The notes beneath the pieces were generated by a model. The model did no database searches. It had not been told where the DNA came from and saw nothing but the letters and a program-made list of their open reading frames with translations. Below are positions 52,901 through 61,601 of a stretch of DNA of 64,000 nucleotides, in pieces (position 1 is the first letter of the stretch; each line of letters starts with the position of its first letter). The stretch comes from Sorangium cellulosum So0157-2. Lineage in GTDB: Bacteria > Myxococcota_A > Polyangia > Polyangiales > Polyangiaceae. The translations under genes and the position numbers were made by a program. The DNA lies in the NCBI RefSeq assembly GCF_000418325.1, contig NC_021658.1, forward strand, positions 1,612,001 to 1,676,000, written 5' to 3'.

Positions 52901-55900
52901 GGGTCCGTGTCGAGGCGCCGCGGCCGTTCGAGGCGCCGCGCCCGATCCGAGCCGAGGCGCCGCGCCCGATCCGAGCCGAGGCGCCGCGCCCGATCCGAGC
53001 CGAGGCGCCGCGCCCGATCCGAGCCGAGGCGCCGCGCCCGATCCGAGCCGAGGCGCCCGCCGCGCCGCCGCCCCCGCCGCGCCCCGCCGCCGCCGCGCCT
53101 CCGCCGTCGCCGCGCCCCGCCGCCGCCGCGCCTCCGCCGTCGCCGCGCCCCGCCGCCGCCGCGCCTCCGCCGTCGCCGCGCCCCGCCGCCGCCGCGCCTC
53201 CGCCGTCGCCGCGCCCCGCCGCCGCCGCGCCTCCGCCGTCGCCGCGCCCCGCCGCCGCCGCGCCTCCGCCGTCGCCGCGCCCCGCCGCCGCCGCGCCTCC
53301 GCCGTCGCCGCGCCCCGCCGCCGCCGCGCCTCCGCCGTCGCCGCGCCCCGCCGCCGCCCCGGACCTCCCCGCGGCGGCTGCCCTCGCGCCGCGCGGTCCC
53401 CGGTTCAGCCGCCCCGCCGCCGCCGCGCCTCCGCCGTCGCCGCGCCCCGCCGCCGCCGCGCCTCCGCCGTCGCCGCGCCCCGCCGCCGCGCCGGACCTCC
53501 CCGCGGCGGCTGCCCTCGCGCCGCGCGGTCCCCGGTTCAGCCGCGAGCAGCTCGAGCACCTCGCCTCGGGCCGGATCTCCGACGTCTTCGGCCCGCTCTT
53601 CGCCCGGCAGGACGGCTACCGCCGCCAGGTGCGCATGCCCATGCCGCCGCTGCTGCTCGCCGATCGGGTCACCGGGATCGACGCCGAGCCCGGCTCGATG
53701 AAGCTCGGCACGATGTGGACCGAGACCGACGTGCGGTGGGACTCCTGGTACCTGCACGACGGCGCGATGCCGGCCGGCATCATGATCGAGAGCGGCCAGG
53801 CCGACCTCCTGCTCATCAGCTGGCTGGGCGCGGACTTCGAGAACAAGGGCGAGCGCGTCTACCGGCTGCTCGGCTGCGAGATCACCTTCTACGGCGGGCT
53901 GCCGCGCCCGGGCGACACGCTCGTCTACGACATCCACGTCGACGGGCACGCGAAGCACGGCGACGTCCGCCTCTTCTTCTTCCACTACGACTGCCGCATC
54001 GGCGGCGAGCTGCGCCTGAAGACGCGCAAGGGCCAGGCCGGCTTCTTCACCGACGAGGAGCTCGCGAACTCCGGCGGCGTCCTCTGGGACGCGGACTCCG
54101 CCGAGCACGCGGCGACCGCCCGCCTCGATCCGCCGCGCATCGCCTGCCAGAAGTCCGCCTTCGACCGCGCCGATCTCCTCGCGTTCGCGGCCGGCGACGG
54201 CGCGGCGGCGTTCGGCCCCGGCTTCGAGCGCCTGAGCACCCACGTCCGGACGCCGCGGATCAGCGCGCCGCCCATGCTGTTCTTCGATCGCGTCGACGCG
54301 TTCGACCCGGCGGGCGGCCCGTGGAAGCGCGGCTATCTCAGGGCCACGCTGCCGATCACGAAGGACGGCTGGTACTTCGAGGGCCACTTCAAGGACGACC
54401 CGTGCATGCCGGGCACGCTCATGTTCGAGGGCTGCTTCCAGGCGCTCGCGTTCTACATGGCGGCCATGGGCTTCACGGTGGACGCGGACGGCTTCCGCTT
54501 CGAGCCCGTGCCCGAGATCCCCTACCTGCTCCGCTGCCGCGGCCAGGTCGTCCCGACGAGCCGCCTGCTCACGTACGAGGTCTTCGTCGAGGAGGTCCAC
54601 GACGGCCCCCAGCCGACCGTGTTCGCCGACTTCCTGTGCACGGTCGACGGCCTCAAGGCGTTCCACGCCCGCCGCGTCGGCCTCCGCCTCCGCCCGGACT
54701 GGCCGCTCTCGAGCTCCCCCGAGCTGCTCGACGGCCACGTCGAGCCGAAGCCGGTCGCGCGGGTCCCCGGGTCCGAGCTCGGCGCGCCGCCCGCAGGCGG
54801 CGCCGCCGCGGACGCCGGCGGGTTCCCGTTCGACTACAAGAGCCTGCTCTCGTGCGCCTGGGGCAGGCCGTCGGACGCGTTCGGCCCGCTCTACCGGAGG
54901 TTCGACGAGGGCCGGCACGTCGCGCGGCTCCCGGGCCCGCCGTACCACTTCATGAGCCGGGTCCTCTCGGTCTCGAGCCCCATGGCGGCGATGAAGGCCG
55001 GCGCGAAGGTCGAGGTCGAGTACGACGTCCCGGCGGACGCCTGGTACTTCGACGAGAACGCGAGCCTCACGATGCCGTTCGCGGTGGTGCTCGAGGCCGC
55101 GCTCCAGACGTGCGGCTGGCTCGCGAGCTACGCCGGCTGCGCGCTCTCGAGCGAGGGCGCGCTGTACTTCCGCAACCTCGACGGCAAGGGCACCCTGCGC
55201 GCCGAGGTGCTGCCGGACGCGGGCGCGCTCCGCACGACGTCGCAGCTCACGAACATCTCGCGGTCGGGCGGCATGATCATCCTGGCGTTCCGGGTCGAGT
55301 GCAGCGTCGGCGCCACGCGGGTGTACGACCTCGAGACGGTGTTCGGCTTCTTCCCGAAGGCCGCGCTCGCGACGCAGATCGGCATCCCGCCGAAGCCCGA
55401 GGAGGTCGCCGCGCTGGACGCGCCGTCCGAGTTCGAGGTCGATCTCCGCGCGCGCCCCGAGCGGTACTGCGGGGGCGAGCTCGGGCTCGCGCGGCCGTCG
55501 CTGCTGATGATCGACCGCATCGACGGCCTGTGGCAGGGCGGCGGCAGGAAGGGGCTCGGCCGGCTGCGCGCGCGGCGCGACGTCCAGCCGTCGGAGTGGT
55601 TCTTCAAGGCCCATTTCCTGGGCGATCCGGTGCAGCCCGGCTCGCTCGGCATCGAGGCGATGCTGCAGACGATCCAGTTCTGGATGCTGCACCACGACCT
55701 CCACGCGGGCCTCCGCGACCCGCGGTTCGAGCCGGTGATGACGGGGCACGAGCACAGCTGGCGCTACCGCGGCCAGGTGCTGCCGAGCAGCCGGCGGGTG
55801 ACGGTCGAGACCGACATCCTCGAGGTCGGCCGCGACGATCGCGGGCCCTACGTCGTCGCCGAGTCCTACCTCTGGGTGGACGGCCTCCGCATCTACGGCG

Positions 55901-58239
55901 CGACGCTCGGCGTGCGCATCGTCGACGGCGCGCCGCCGCCCCGCCCGCGCCGCGACGTCGGCTTCGACCCGCGCGGCGACGCGCGCCACCTCGCCTCGCT
56001 CCCGGGCGCCGTGCTCCGGAGCCAGGGATCCCGCCCGAACGAGCCGGCCGCGGGGCGCGTCGCGTCGCCGGAGGCCGAGGGGCGGAGCCCGCAGGCGCTC
56101 GCGAGGCGCGCCGCGCCGCCGGAGGCCGAGGACGCCGAGGAGGTGCTGGATCCGGCCGGCTGGGTGGCGGACCACTGCCCCACGTGGACGGTCCCGGCGC
56201 TCCCGGGGATGAGCATGGTCGACCGGCTGGCCGGCGCCGCCTTGCGGGCGCGCCCGGGGAGCGTGGTCGTGGCCGTGGAGGACGTGGTGGTGCTCCGCTG
56301 GCTGACCGTGCCGGGGCCGGTGCGCATCAAGGCCGAGGCCACCGGCACGGGCGACGTCCTCGACGTGCGGCTCCTCGCGTGGCGCGAGGCCTCGAACCCG
56401 GCGCTCTCGCGGTTCGAGCCCGTGTGCACCGGCCGCGTGCGGGTGGCCGGCGCGTACCCGCCCGCCCCCGCGCCGGAGCCGGCGCTCGACGCGCCCGAGG
56501 CCGACGATCCTTACGCGGCGGGCACGCTGTTCCACGGCCCCGCGTTCCAGTACCTGACCTCGCTCCGGCTCGGCGACCGCGGCTCCTCGGCGGTGCTCGA
56601 TCCTGGCAAGGGCTCGGTGCCTCCCGGGGCGCTGCACCAGGGCATGCTGGACGCGCTGACCCACACCATCCCGCACGACCGGCTGTTCCTGTGGGATCCG
56701 GCGAGCCCGCCCGCGCACATCGCGTTCCCGTCGCGCATCCCGTCGCTGCGCCTCTACGGGCCGATCCCCGAGGCGCCGGTGCGCGTCGAGGTGCGGTACG
56801 AGGGCCGCGACGATCGCTTCGTCTCGTTCCGGGTGCAGGTCATCGCGGGCGCGGGCGCCGGGGCGGAGGCCGCCGGCGAGCGCGTCTGGCTGGAGCTCCG
56901 CCTCGTCGAGGTGCTGCTCCCGCAGGGGTCGGTGGGCGGCGCGCCGCCCGGGATCCGCCGGGCGTTCCTGCGCGACCGCGCGCCGGTCGACCTCGGCGTC
57001 TCGCGGGTCGACGCGGCGTCTGGCGAGGCGCGCTGCAGCCCGGCCGACGTGCGCACGATGGACTGGATGCCGGGCACGGTGGCGCACCTGTACGCCGCGT
57101 CGGGCGATCTCGTCGAGGCGGTGGCCGTGAAGGATCACGTCGCGCGGCGCGCCGGCGTGCACCCGTCGACGGTCTCGCTCGCCGGGGTCTCCTCGGCGCA
57201 GCCGCTGACGCGCTGGCCGTTCGCGGTGGCGCGCGAGGGCTCCGAGGTCGTGGTGCGCGACGCGGGCCCGCCCGCGATCGACATCGCACAGGTCCGCCGC
57301 TACTGGGGCGCGGCCATGGGCCTCGGCCGGTGGCCCGCGGAGGACCTGTATTTCGGCCTCATCGAGCGGTTCATCCGCCGGGTGCACGTCGCCGATCCCG
57401 CCGCGTTCCGCGCGGTGAAGGGCCGGAGCCTGCTCTACCTCGGCAACCACCAGGTCGCCGTCGAGTCGCTCTTGTTCGGCATCGCCGTCTCCGGGCTCAC
57501 GGAGGTCTCCACGGTGACGCTGGCCAAGGCCGAGCACCGGACGACGTGGCTCGGCACGATGCTCGCGCACTGCTTCGCGTACCCGGGCGCGCGCGATCCG
57601 AAGGTGATCACGTACTTCGATCGCGAGGACAAGGCGTCGCTCGGGGGCATCATCGCGGAGCTCGGGGCGGAGATGCAGGGCTCGGGCAAGGGGGTGATGG
57701 TGCACGTCGAGGGCACGAGGTCGCTCGAGTGCCGCACGCCGGTGCAGAAGATGAGCGGCGCGTTCATCGACATGGCGCTCGCGGTGGGTGTCCCGGTGGT
57801 GCCGGTGCGCTTCGCCGGCGCGCTGCCGCCGGAGCCGCTCGAGAAGCGGCTCGAGTTCCCGCTGGGCATGGGCGTGCAGGACATCTGGATCGGCCGCCCG
57901 CTGCTGCCCGAGGAGCTCGCGGGGCTGACCTACAAGGAGCGCAAGGACCTCGTGATCGCCGGCATCAACGGGCTCGGCCCGAGCAACGAGGTCGAGCAGC
58001 CGTTCCCGGGCGATCCTGCGTTCGCGGCGTCGGTGGACGCGTGGGTGGCGGAGGCGGGCGTCGGGCACGAGGACGCGACGGTCTTCCGGGTGCTGGAGGC
58101 GTGCGCCGACCCGACGCCCGAGACGGCCGCGATCGTGGAGGCCGCGCGCACGGGGCGGCTCGCGCCGCCCGACCCGCGGCGGGCCGACTGGCTGCGGAAG
58201 CTGGCGGCGCGGCTCCTGGGGAGGCGGCTCGTGGGGTGA
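49984..58239 (+). CDS. pfa3: PUFA synthase subunit KS-CLF-hotdog DHs-DH-AGPAT
   Basis: 2751 residues from GTG 49984, overlapping the pfa2 stop. Ketosynthase (about 1-440, Cys200 in DAACASS), chain-length factor (about 455-790; Cys replaced, TIAAEELSG), a long Pro/Ala linker with several repeat types (about 815-1180), then four hotdog folds in two pairs, with catalytic-type His1468 (YFEGHFKDDPCMPG) and His1877 (FFKAHFLGDPVQPG). A PS-dehydratase-like domain (about 2050-2420) and a C-terminal 1-acylglycerol-3-phosphate acyltransferase (about 2440-2751; GNHQVAVES with His2489, VEGTRS with Glu2576) end the protein. The last domain may offload product directly to phospholipid. Fatty acid product (EPA, DHA or other) cannot be read from sequence. 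Confidence 0.93.
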   Translation: MIEASVFEPIAIVGRGCVLPGALHPAALWDNVLAGRDLLSAAPDGRWRLSRERALASGQGGARDVRDAKDRAWSDRGGYVAGFDEHFRSVLARDPFPRRSGPPESLLALDPLFQWVLYAGREALREAGHEGRSDRAGAVLGNLSFPSSAMSAWAEATWLGDLAGVARPDPRNRFMSGLPAHLLADALGLGAGAFALDAACASSLYAIALACERLQDREVDRMLAGAVCRSDDLFMHIGFCALSALSRTGRSRPFSSAADGLVPAEGAAFVVLERLSDAEAAQRPILGVIRGVGLSNDGRGRGLLAPAVEGQLRAMRAAYAMAGVDPGEISLLECHATGTPLGDATEIATLTEVFGRREVPLGSLKSNLGHLVTTAGAAGLLKLLGAMAAGIRPPTLHADPLSDAVAASPFRVLQRAEPWEGRRLAGLSAFGFGGNNAHLLVEAYERAAPKGRAAPAAPAARPAPAGHLAVVAMGVCVGELSGVRAFAEPLLSGGGADPRRATVALPADRLRFPPRDLEQALAQQTLLLEAAIEATDGLALPRDRTAVLIGMGADTEVCRYMARWRLAESAPARLGPSVDVDALKDAIIAPLRAAGVVGNMPNIPANRLNSHLDVGGPSFTIAAEELSGPWALRVASRALRAGAVDAAIVGAVDLSCEPAHAAALEALGVHLPPGDAAVVLVLERLDDAVRERHPVLAVIVDEPAEPGLVLSATDLAPRFGHAHAASGLLHVAAAVLACRHAQKPDGSPWSDDVRVAEVRCAGLGGGSLSVRIGAGGPAAPLPPPRSSAGPALTLPAHPPAIVVPGAAPRSSPGDSMEPAPPLPSAFDDLPPLYPGPTGFSAADAASPPSWDEPPPMAPALVEAAAADIAVEPLQVAPAFVEAAADTAVEPLQVAPAFVEAAAVDIPGDVIAGAAAFTVQMAQIHKAWAEQQAQVHRRFLQMRQRALDALVEASSGAAAAVHAAPSAQVVPVAWVRVEAPRPFEAPRPIRAEAPRPIRAEAPRPIRAEAPRPIRAEAPRPIRAEAPAAPPPPPRPAAAAPPPSPRPAAAAPPPSPRPAAAAPPPSPRPAAAAPPPSPRPAAAAPPPSPRPAAAAPPPSPRPAAAAPPPSPRPAAAAPPPSPRPAAAPDLPAAAALAPRGPRFSRPAAAAPPPSPRPAAAAPPPSPRPAAAPDLPAAAALAPRGPRFSREQLEHLASGRISDVFGPLFARQDGYRRQVRMPMPPLLLADRVTGIDAEPGSMKLGTMWTETDVRWDSWYLHDGAMPAGIMIESGQADLLLISWLGADFENKGERVYRLLGCEITFYGGLPRPGDTLVYDIHVDGHAKHGDVRLFFFHYDCRIGGELRLKTRKGQAGFFTDEELANSGGVLWDADSAEHAATARLDPPRIACQKSAFDRADLLAFAAGDGAAAFGPGFERLSTHVRTPRISAPPMLFFDRVDAFDPAGGPWKRGYLRATLPITKDGWYFEGHFKDDPCMPGTLMFEGCFQALAFYMAAMGFTVDADGFRFEPVPEIPYLLRCRGQVVPTSRLLTYEVFVEEVHDGPQPTVFADFLCTVDGLKAFHARRVGLRLRPDWPLSSSPELLDGHVEPKPVARVPGSELGAPPAGGAAADAGGFPFDYKSLLSCAWGRPSDAFGPLYRRFDEGRHVARLPGPPYHFMSRVLSVSSPMAAMKAGAKVEVEYDVPADAWYFDENASLTMPFAVVLEAALQTCGWLASYAGCALSSEGALYFRNLDGKGTLRAEVLPDAGALRTTSQLTNISRSGGMIILAFRVECSVGATRVYDLETVFGFFPKAALATQIGIPPKPEEVAALDAPSEFEVDLRARPERYCGGELGLARPSLLMIDRIDGLWQGGGRKGLGRLRARRDVQPSEWFFKAHFLGDPVQPGSLGIEAMLQTIQFWMLHHDLHAGLRDPRFEPVMTGHEHSWRYRGQVLPSSRRVTVETDILEVGRDDRGPYVVAESYLWVDGLRIYGATLGVRIVDGAPPPRPRRDVGFDPRGDARHLASLPGAVLRSQGSRPNEPAAGRVASPEAEGRSPQALARRAAPPEAEDAEEVLDPAGWVADHCPTWTVPALPGMSMVDRLAGAALRARPGSVVVAVEDVVVLRWLTVPGPVRIKAEATGTGDVLDVRLLAWREASNPALSRFEPVCTGRVRVAGAYPPAPAPEPALDAPEADDPYAAGTLFHGPAFQYLTSLRLGDRGSSAVLDPGKGSVPPGALHQGMLDALTHTIPHDRLFLWDPASPPAHIAFPSRIPSLRLYGPIPEAPVRVEVRYEGRDDRFVSFRVQVIAGAGAGAEAAGERVWLELRLVEVLLPQGSVGGAPPGIRRAFLRDRAPVDLGVSRVDAASGEARCSPADVRTMDWMPGTVAHLYAASGDLVEAVAVKDHVARRAGVHPSTVSLAGVSSAQPLTRWPFAVAREGSEVVVRDAGPPAIDIAQVRRYWGAAMGLGRWPAEDLYFGLIERFIRRVHVADPAAFRAVKGRSLLYLGNHQVAVESLLFGIAVSGLTEVSTVTLAKAEHRTTWLGTMLAHCFAYPGARDPKVITYFDREDKASLGGIIAELGAEMQGSGKGVMVHVEGTRSLECRTPVQKMSGAFIDMALAVGVPVVPVRFAGALPPEPLEKRLEFPLGMGVQDIWIGRPLLPEELAGLTYKERKDLVIAGINGLGPSNEVEQPFPGDPAFAASVDAWVAEAGVGHEDATVFRVLEACADPTPETAAIVEAARTGRLAPPDPRRADWLRKLAARLLGRRLVG
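52583..52692 (+). repeat. Direct repeat of about 51-54 bp in pfa3 linker
   Basis: The segment encoding AVEPLQVAPAFVEAAA occurs twice in a row, near identical at DNA level (GTCGAGCCGCTGCAGGTCGC). Confidence 0.85.
52933..53054 (+). repeat. 24-bp tandem repeats in pfa3 (EAPRPIRA)
   Basis: Five near-identical copies of GAGGCGCCGCGCCCGATCCG + AGCC, encoding the 8-residue unit EAPRPIRA in the linker after the chain-length factor. Confidence 0.9.
53077..53545 (+). repeat. 33-bp tandem repeats in pfa3 (PRPAAAAPPPS) with duplicated downstream segment
   Basis: About eight copies of a 33-bp unit (CGCCCCGCCGCCGCCGCGCC + TCCGCCGTCGCCG) are followed by a unique segment encoding APDLPAAAALAPRGPRFSR. Two to three more repeat units and a second copy of that unique segment follow, directly before the first hotdog domain. 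Confidence 0.88.
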
Positions 58240-58269
58240 GCCGGGCGGGGATCTATCCCTACGATCGGA

Positions 58270-58920
58270 TCATCCTGGCCACCCCTGCGCGCGTGCGACG
58301 GCGCGGATGGCCTCGACGAGCTCCGTCTCGAAGATCTGAAATGCCGGCAGTGTTCGCAGCGCCGCCAGGCTGACTCCTTCGCCGAACGAGCTGTAGAGGC
58401 GCTCGGGATTCAGTCTCATTCCTCCTGCTTTCAAGAGTCGTTGCAGCGTCAGCTTTGGCTTGTTCTCGCGCTCTGGCTCGGCGGGAAGTGCCGGCTGCGC
58501 TCCGCTGCCGAGCACGGTCCGGAAAACGTCGACATCCACCAGCATCCATGCCTCGGTCTCGTGCACCGGGACGCACGGGACCGTCACGACGTTCGGGTAC
58601 GTGCGCCGGGCGGCTTCGATGCCGGGGTCGATGCAGCTCCGCCGAGCAGACTCCGGATCGCCTGCGCCATCGGCGTGGATCACGAACAGCGTGCATTCCT
58701 CCCAGCGGTCGGCGATAGCGGCCGCGATCCGTTCGGCGCGCTCCTCCGGCGCCGGCTGTGGTGCATCGATCCCCAGGCTGTCTGCAACCTCGCATGCGCC
58801 TGGAAAACGCGACGCCGCGAGCGGCGGCAGCAAGCGATTCAGGAGCGGCAAGAGGAAATGGTAGTCGCTCTTGCCTTCCGCGTAGAGGCCGACGCGGAGG
58901 TAGAGACGCCTCCTCGTCAT
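58270..58920 (-). CDS. DUF4276/TOPRIM-like protein, partner of the ATPase
   Basis: 216 residues. The N-terminus LRVGLYAEGKSDYHFLLPLL (Glu-Gly-x-Ser-Asp) and the later FVIHADGAGDP (Asp/Gly-rich acidic loop) match the pattern of TOPRIM-like nucleases or DUF4276. ETEAWMLVD is also typical of DUF4276. The start overlaps the ATPase stop by 4 bases (ATGA), so it is co-translated. In related pairs such a protein is the nuclease or effector and the ATPase the sensor (compare OLD, PARIS, AbiL). Phage defence is inferred, not shown. It converges on pfa3 with 30 bases between. Confidence 0.7.
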   Translation of the reverse strand: MTRRRLYLRVGLYAEGKSDYHFLLPLLNRLLPPLAASRFPGACEVADSLGIDAPQPAPEERAERIAAAIADRWEECTLFVIHADGAGDPESARRSCIDPGIEAARRTYPNVVTVPCVPVHETEAWMLVDVDVFRTVLGSGAQPALPAEPERENKPKLTLQRLLKAGGMRLNPERLYSSFGEGVSLAALRTLPAFQIFETELVEAIRAVARAQGWPG

Positions 58921-60347
58921 TCCGCGGCCTCGCTGTCCGCCGCATGTAGAAGCGTGTCTACCTCGCGCAGCGACGCGATGCGTGCGCCGTCGATCGGTTC
59001 TTTCAGCTCACCCACCGGTCGCGCGCGCGTCGTGAGGTGGCCATCGCGGCGCACGAGATCCATGAAGCGTAGATGTTCGGGTCTGTCACGGAACGCGGCC
59101 AGGACGACAGGCGAGTGGCTGGTGAGGAGGAGCTGCGTGCTCGGCAGCGCGGCGCCAGCAGGATCGTCGCCGTCCGGCGCGGCGCTCTCACGAAGCAACG
59201 AGAGCAGCGTACGCAGCCGGCCGGGATAGATGCCGTTCTCCGGCTCCTCGACGCCGAGGACGGACGGGCGAGGCTGGACCCGGAGGGCGGTCAGCAATGC
59301 CAGGGCGCGCAGCGTGCCATCGGAGGCGAGGCGAGCCGGTAGGCGCTCCCCGCCCGAGAGCTTGAACTCAATCCGGAAGCTGGCCTCGTCGGGGATGATA
59401 TCGAAGCCGGCGAGCCCCGGGATAAGGGACACAAGATCCGCGCGGATCTCGCCGAGGACTGGTCCGGGAAGATCCGCAAGGACGGTCGGCAGATTCGAGG
59501 CATCGGGCGCGAGCATCGTCGAAGCGATGCGCTCGCTCGCATCGCGCAGGCGCGCCGCGTCGATCTGGAAGAGGCGAAAGCGCGAGAGCTCGTCGGTGAG
59601 CGCAGTGATGACGGCATACCATCCGGCTTCTCGCGTCTTTGATGTGTCGATCCCCAGCTTCTGGATCTTGGCATCTAGTATTGGCTTGATCAGGCCATAC
59701 TCGGCGGTGTGCGGGTCGATGAGCTCTTTCAGCTTCGCCAATTGGTGGCGCGTTTCCTCGTCGAGATCGAATTGAAGGTAATAGCGTTCGGCGCTCGCGA
59801 GTTTTGAGCCAAGCGCTGAATGCGTGTGCGGGCACCTGAAGGTGCTTTCCTCTCGACCTTGTAAGTCGGACGCGATAGCCACGCGCCGCTCCCGTTGATC
59901 TTGCTCCTTCTGCCGGAAGATAGTTCTTTGCCTGGCGGGATCCTTGCTCTCCGAGACCACGAGCAGATGCTCTTCGGCGACAGTCAGCTCCTCTACGCCT
60001 GACGGACGTTCCCGACGCTCGATGACGAGCTCGTACCGATAGCGGTCAGGCGGCGGCGTACCTTCAGCAGAGGCTTCCGGCGAGCCCCGCAGCAACACCT
60101 CCACGGCGAACCGGATCGTCCTCCCCGCCTCTCCCCCCGAGAGGCTGAACTGATCGACGACCCTCCCTCGCCCGAGCTTGAACGCCTCCTCCACCGACAT
60201 GGAAGCCAGCCGGCCGAGCAGGCCGATCGCCTCCAGCAGGTTCGACTTTCCCGCCCCGTTCGGCCCGACGAACACCGTCAGCGGCTCCAGATCGACCGCG
60301 AAGTCCCGCAGCGATTTGAAGCCATCGACCTCGAACCGCGTGATCAT
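58917..60347 (-). CDS. AAA/ABC-type ATPase (AAA_21, RecF/OLD-like)
   Basis: 476 residues. Walker A GPNGAGKS follows ITRFEVDGFKSLRDF at the N-terminus. A middle coiled or helical insertion (about 150-290) is followed by the signature LSGGERLPARLASDGTLR, Walker B-like VLGVEEPENGIYP and the His-switch LLLTSHSP. This is the layout of RecF/SMC-type AAA_21 proteins paired with small TOPRIM proteins. No membrane segment is present. Translation is coupled to the downstream DUF4276-like gene. ATG 60347 is the only credible start. Confidence 0.88.
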   Translation of the reverse strand: MITRFEVDGFKSLRDFAVDLEPLTVFVGPNGAGKSNLLEAIGLLGRLASMSVEEAFKLGRGRVVDQFSLSGGEAGRTIRFAVEVLLRGSPEASAEGTPPPDRYRYELVIERRERPSGVEELTVAEEHLLVVSESKDPARQRTIFRQKEQDQRERRVAIASDLQGREESTFRCPHTHSALGSKLASAERYYLQFDLDEETRHQLAKLKELIDPHTAEYGLIKPILDAKIQKLGIDTSKTREAGWYAVITALTDELSRFRLFQIDAARLRDASERIASTMLAPDASNLPTVLADLPGPVLGEIRADLVSLIPGLAGFDIIPDEASFRIEFKLSGGERLPARLASDGTLRALALLTALRVQPRPSVLGVEEPENGIYPGRLRTLLSLLRESAAPDGDDPAGAALPSTQLLLTSHSPVVLAAFRDRPEHLRFMDLVRRDGHLTTRARPVGELKEPIDGARIASLREVDTLLHAADSEAAE

Positions 60348-60427
60348 CGGTCGAGCCTACCATGCCCGCGCTGCCCTTGCGGCTTGCCGGCCTGCATGGC
60401 TCCGCCGCCACGCGTGGCCTGGACGTT

Positions 60428-60478
60428 CGTCGGCGCGCCGCGCTCGTCGGCGCGCCGCGCTCGTCGGCGCGCCGCGCT
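60428..60478. repeat. 17-bp tandem repeat (3 copies)
   Basis: CGTCGGCGCGCCGCGCT at 60428-60444, 60445-60461 and 60462-60478, identical. Each contains the palindrome GGCGCGCC. It lies between the ATPase start and the end of the PEGA/TPR gene. Confidence 0.85.
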
Positions 60479-60536
60479 CGCCGCGCGCAGCACGGCGGCC
60501 CTGCCGGCCCCGCGCCGCGCGGCCGCGCGGCTCTCC

Positions 60537-61601
60537 TCACCACCGGATCGCCGTCGGCTCCGCGACCCAGTTCAGGCTCCCCCCGTCGTAGGGCGGCGGC
60601 GGTCGCGTCAGCGCGTACGTCACCACCGCGCCCCCGGCCAGCACGGCCGCCGCGCCCGTCCAGAACCACCACGTCTTCAGCACCGATGGCCGCACCGGGA
60701 CCAGCTTGGCCGTGAGATCCGCCCGCTGCCCCGCGTGCAGATCGAGCGTCGCCGCGTATGTCTCGAACCCGTCGCGCACCACCTCGATCCGGTACTTCCC
60801 CGGTGGCCGCTCGATGTCGATGGGCGCGAGCCCGGCCTCGCGGCCGTCCACGCGGACGAGCGCCTGCGCCGGCTCGGCGCGCACCGCGACGCGCGCGGGG
60901 AGGAGCTCCAGCCGGAGGTCGAGCGTGGCCCTCTCCCCGGGCCGGTAGGTCTTCTGGACGAACGCATCCTGCCGCCCAGGCCGCGCCGCCCGGAAGAGGT
61001 GGACGCCGGGATCGAGCTCCACCGTGAAGGTCTTGTCCGCCGGCGCCTCCGCGCGCCCCGCCGGCGACGGGAGCGCGACGAAGACCCTGGTTCCGCCTTC
61101 GGTGTCCAGGCGGAGCGGGCGCCCGTCCACGGTCAGCGGCGTCCCCGCGGGATCCAGCGTCACCGCCACGCGGACGACGAGCTGGTCCAGCTCGGCGACG
61201 AACGCCCTGGCGTCGTCGATCTGCGCGGGCGCGAGGCCGTCGGCGCTCGCGAGCACGCGGCGGAAGGTCCGGCGCGCCGCGACGTAGCGGCCCAGCGCGC
61301 GCTCGCAGAAGCCGATGTTGTACTGCACGATCGGCGCGTCCCGCGCCGCCGCCGCCTCCTCGAAGGCGGCGAGCGCCTCGCCCCACTGCGCGTCCTTCGA
61401 CCGCTGCACGCCGAGCAGGAACGCCGCCCTGCCGCGCGCGGTGCGCTCGTCGGCCGCCGGCGCCTCCGCCGGCGCCGTGGGCCCGCTCGGCTCCTCGGCG
61501 CTCGCGCGCCCCTCGGCCAAGAGCGCGAACCCCGCCGCGACCAGGCCACCCAGGATCCACCGCGTCCGGATGGCGCCGCGCTCCGCCGACGGCCTCGTCA
61601 T
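60537..61601 (-). CDS. PEGA/TPR-domain membrane protein
   Basis: 354 residues. A signal or anchor helix (about 12-35) is followed by TPR-like helices (AFEEAAAARDAPIVQYNIGFCERALGRY region), beta-rich PEGA-like repeats (VRVDGREAGLAPIDIERPPGKYRIEVVRDGF) and a C-terminal membrane helix (WWFWTGAAAVLAGGAVVTYAL) with a short tail. PEGA domains are common in myxobacterial surface-layer or envelope proteins. The start overlaps the Cys-rich lipoprotein stop (ATGA), so the two are co-translated. Its binding partner is unknown. Confidence 0.8.
   Translation of the reverse strand: MTRPSAERGAIRTRWILGGLVAAGFALLAEGRASAEEPSGPTAPAEAPAADERTARGRAAFLLGVQRSKDAQWGEALAAFEEAAAARDAPIVQYNIGFCERALGRYVAARRTFRRVLASADGLAPAQIDDARAFVAELDQLVVRVAVTLDPAGTPLTVDGRPLRLDTEGGTRVFVALPSPAGRAEAPADKTFTVELDPGVHLFRAARPGRQDAFVQKTYRPGERATLDLRLELLPARVAVRAEPAQALVRVDGREAGLAPIDIERPPGKYRIEVVRDGFETYAATLDLHAGQRADLTAKLVPVRPSVLKTWWFWTGAAAVLAGGAVVTYALTRPPPPYDGGSLNWVAEPTAIRW

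Noticed and set aside
52411..58068. An 1885-codon minus-strand frame opposite pfa3
   Set aside because: Same cause: third-position G/C keeps the opposite frame open. No family motif is visible.
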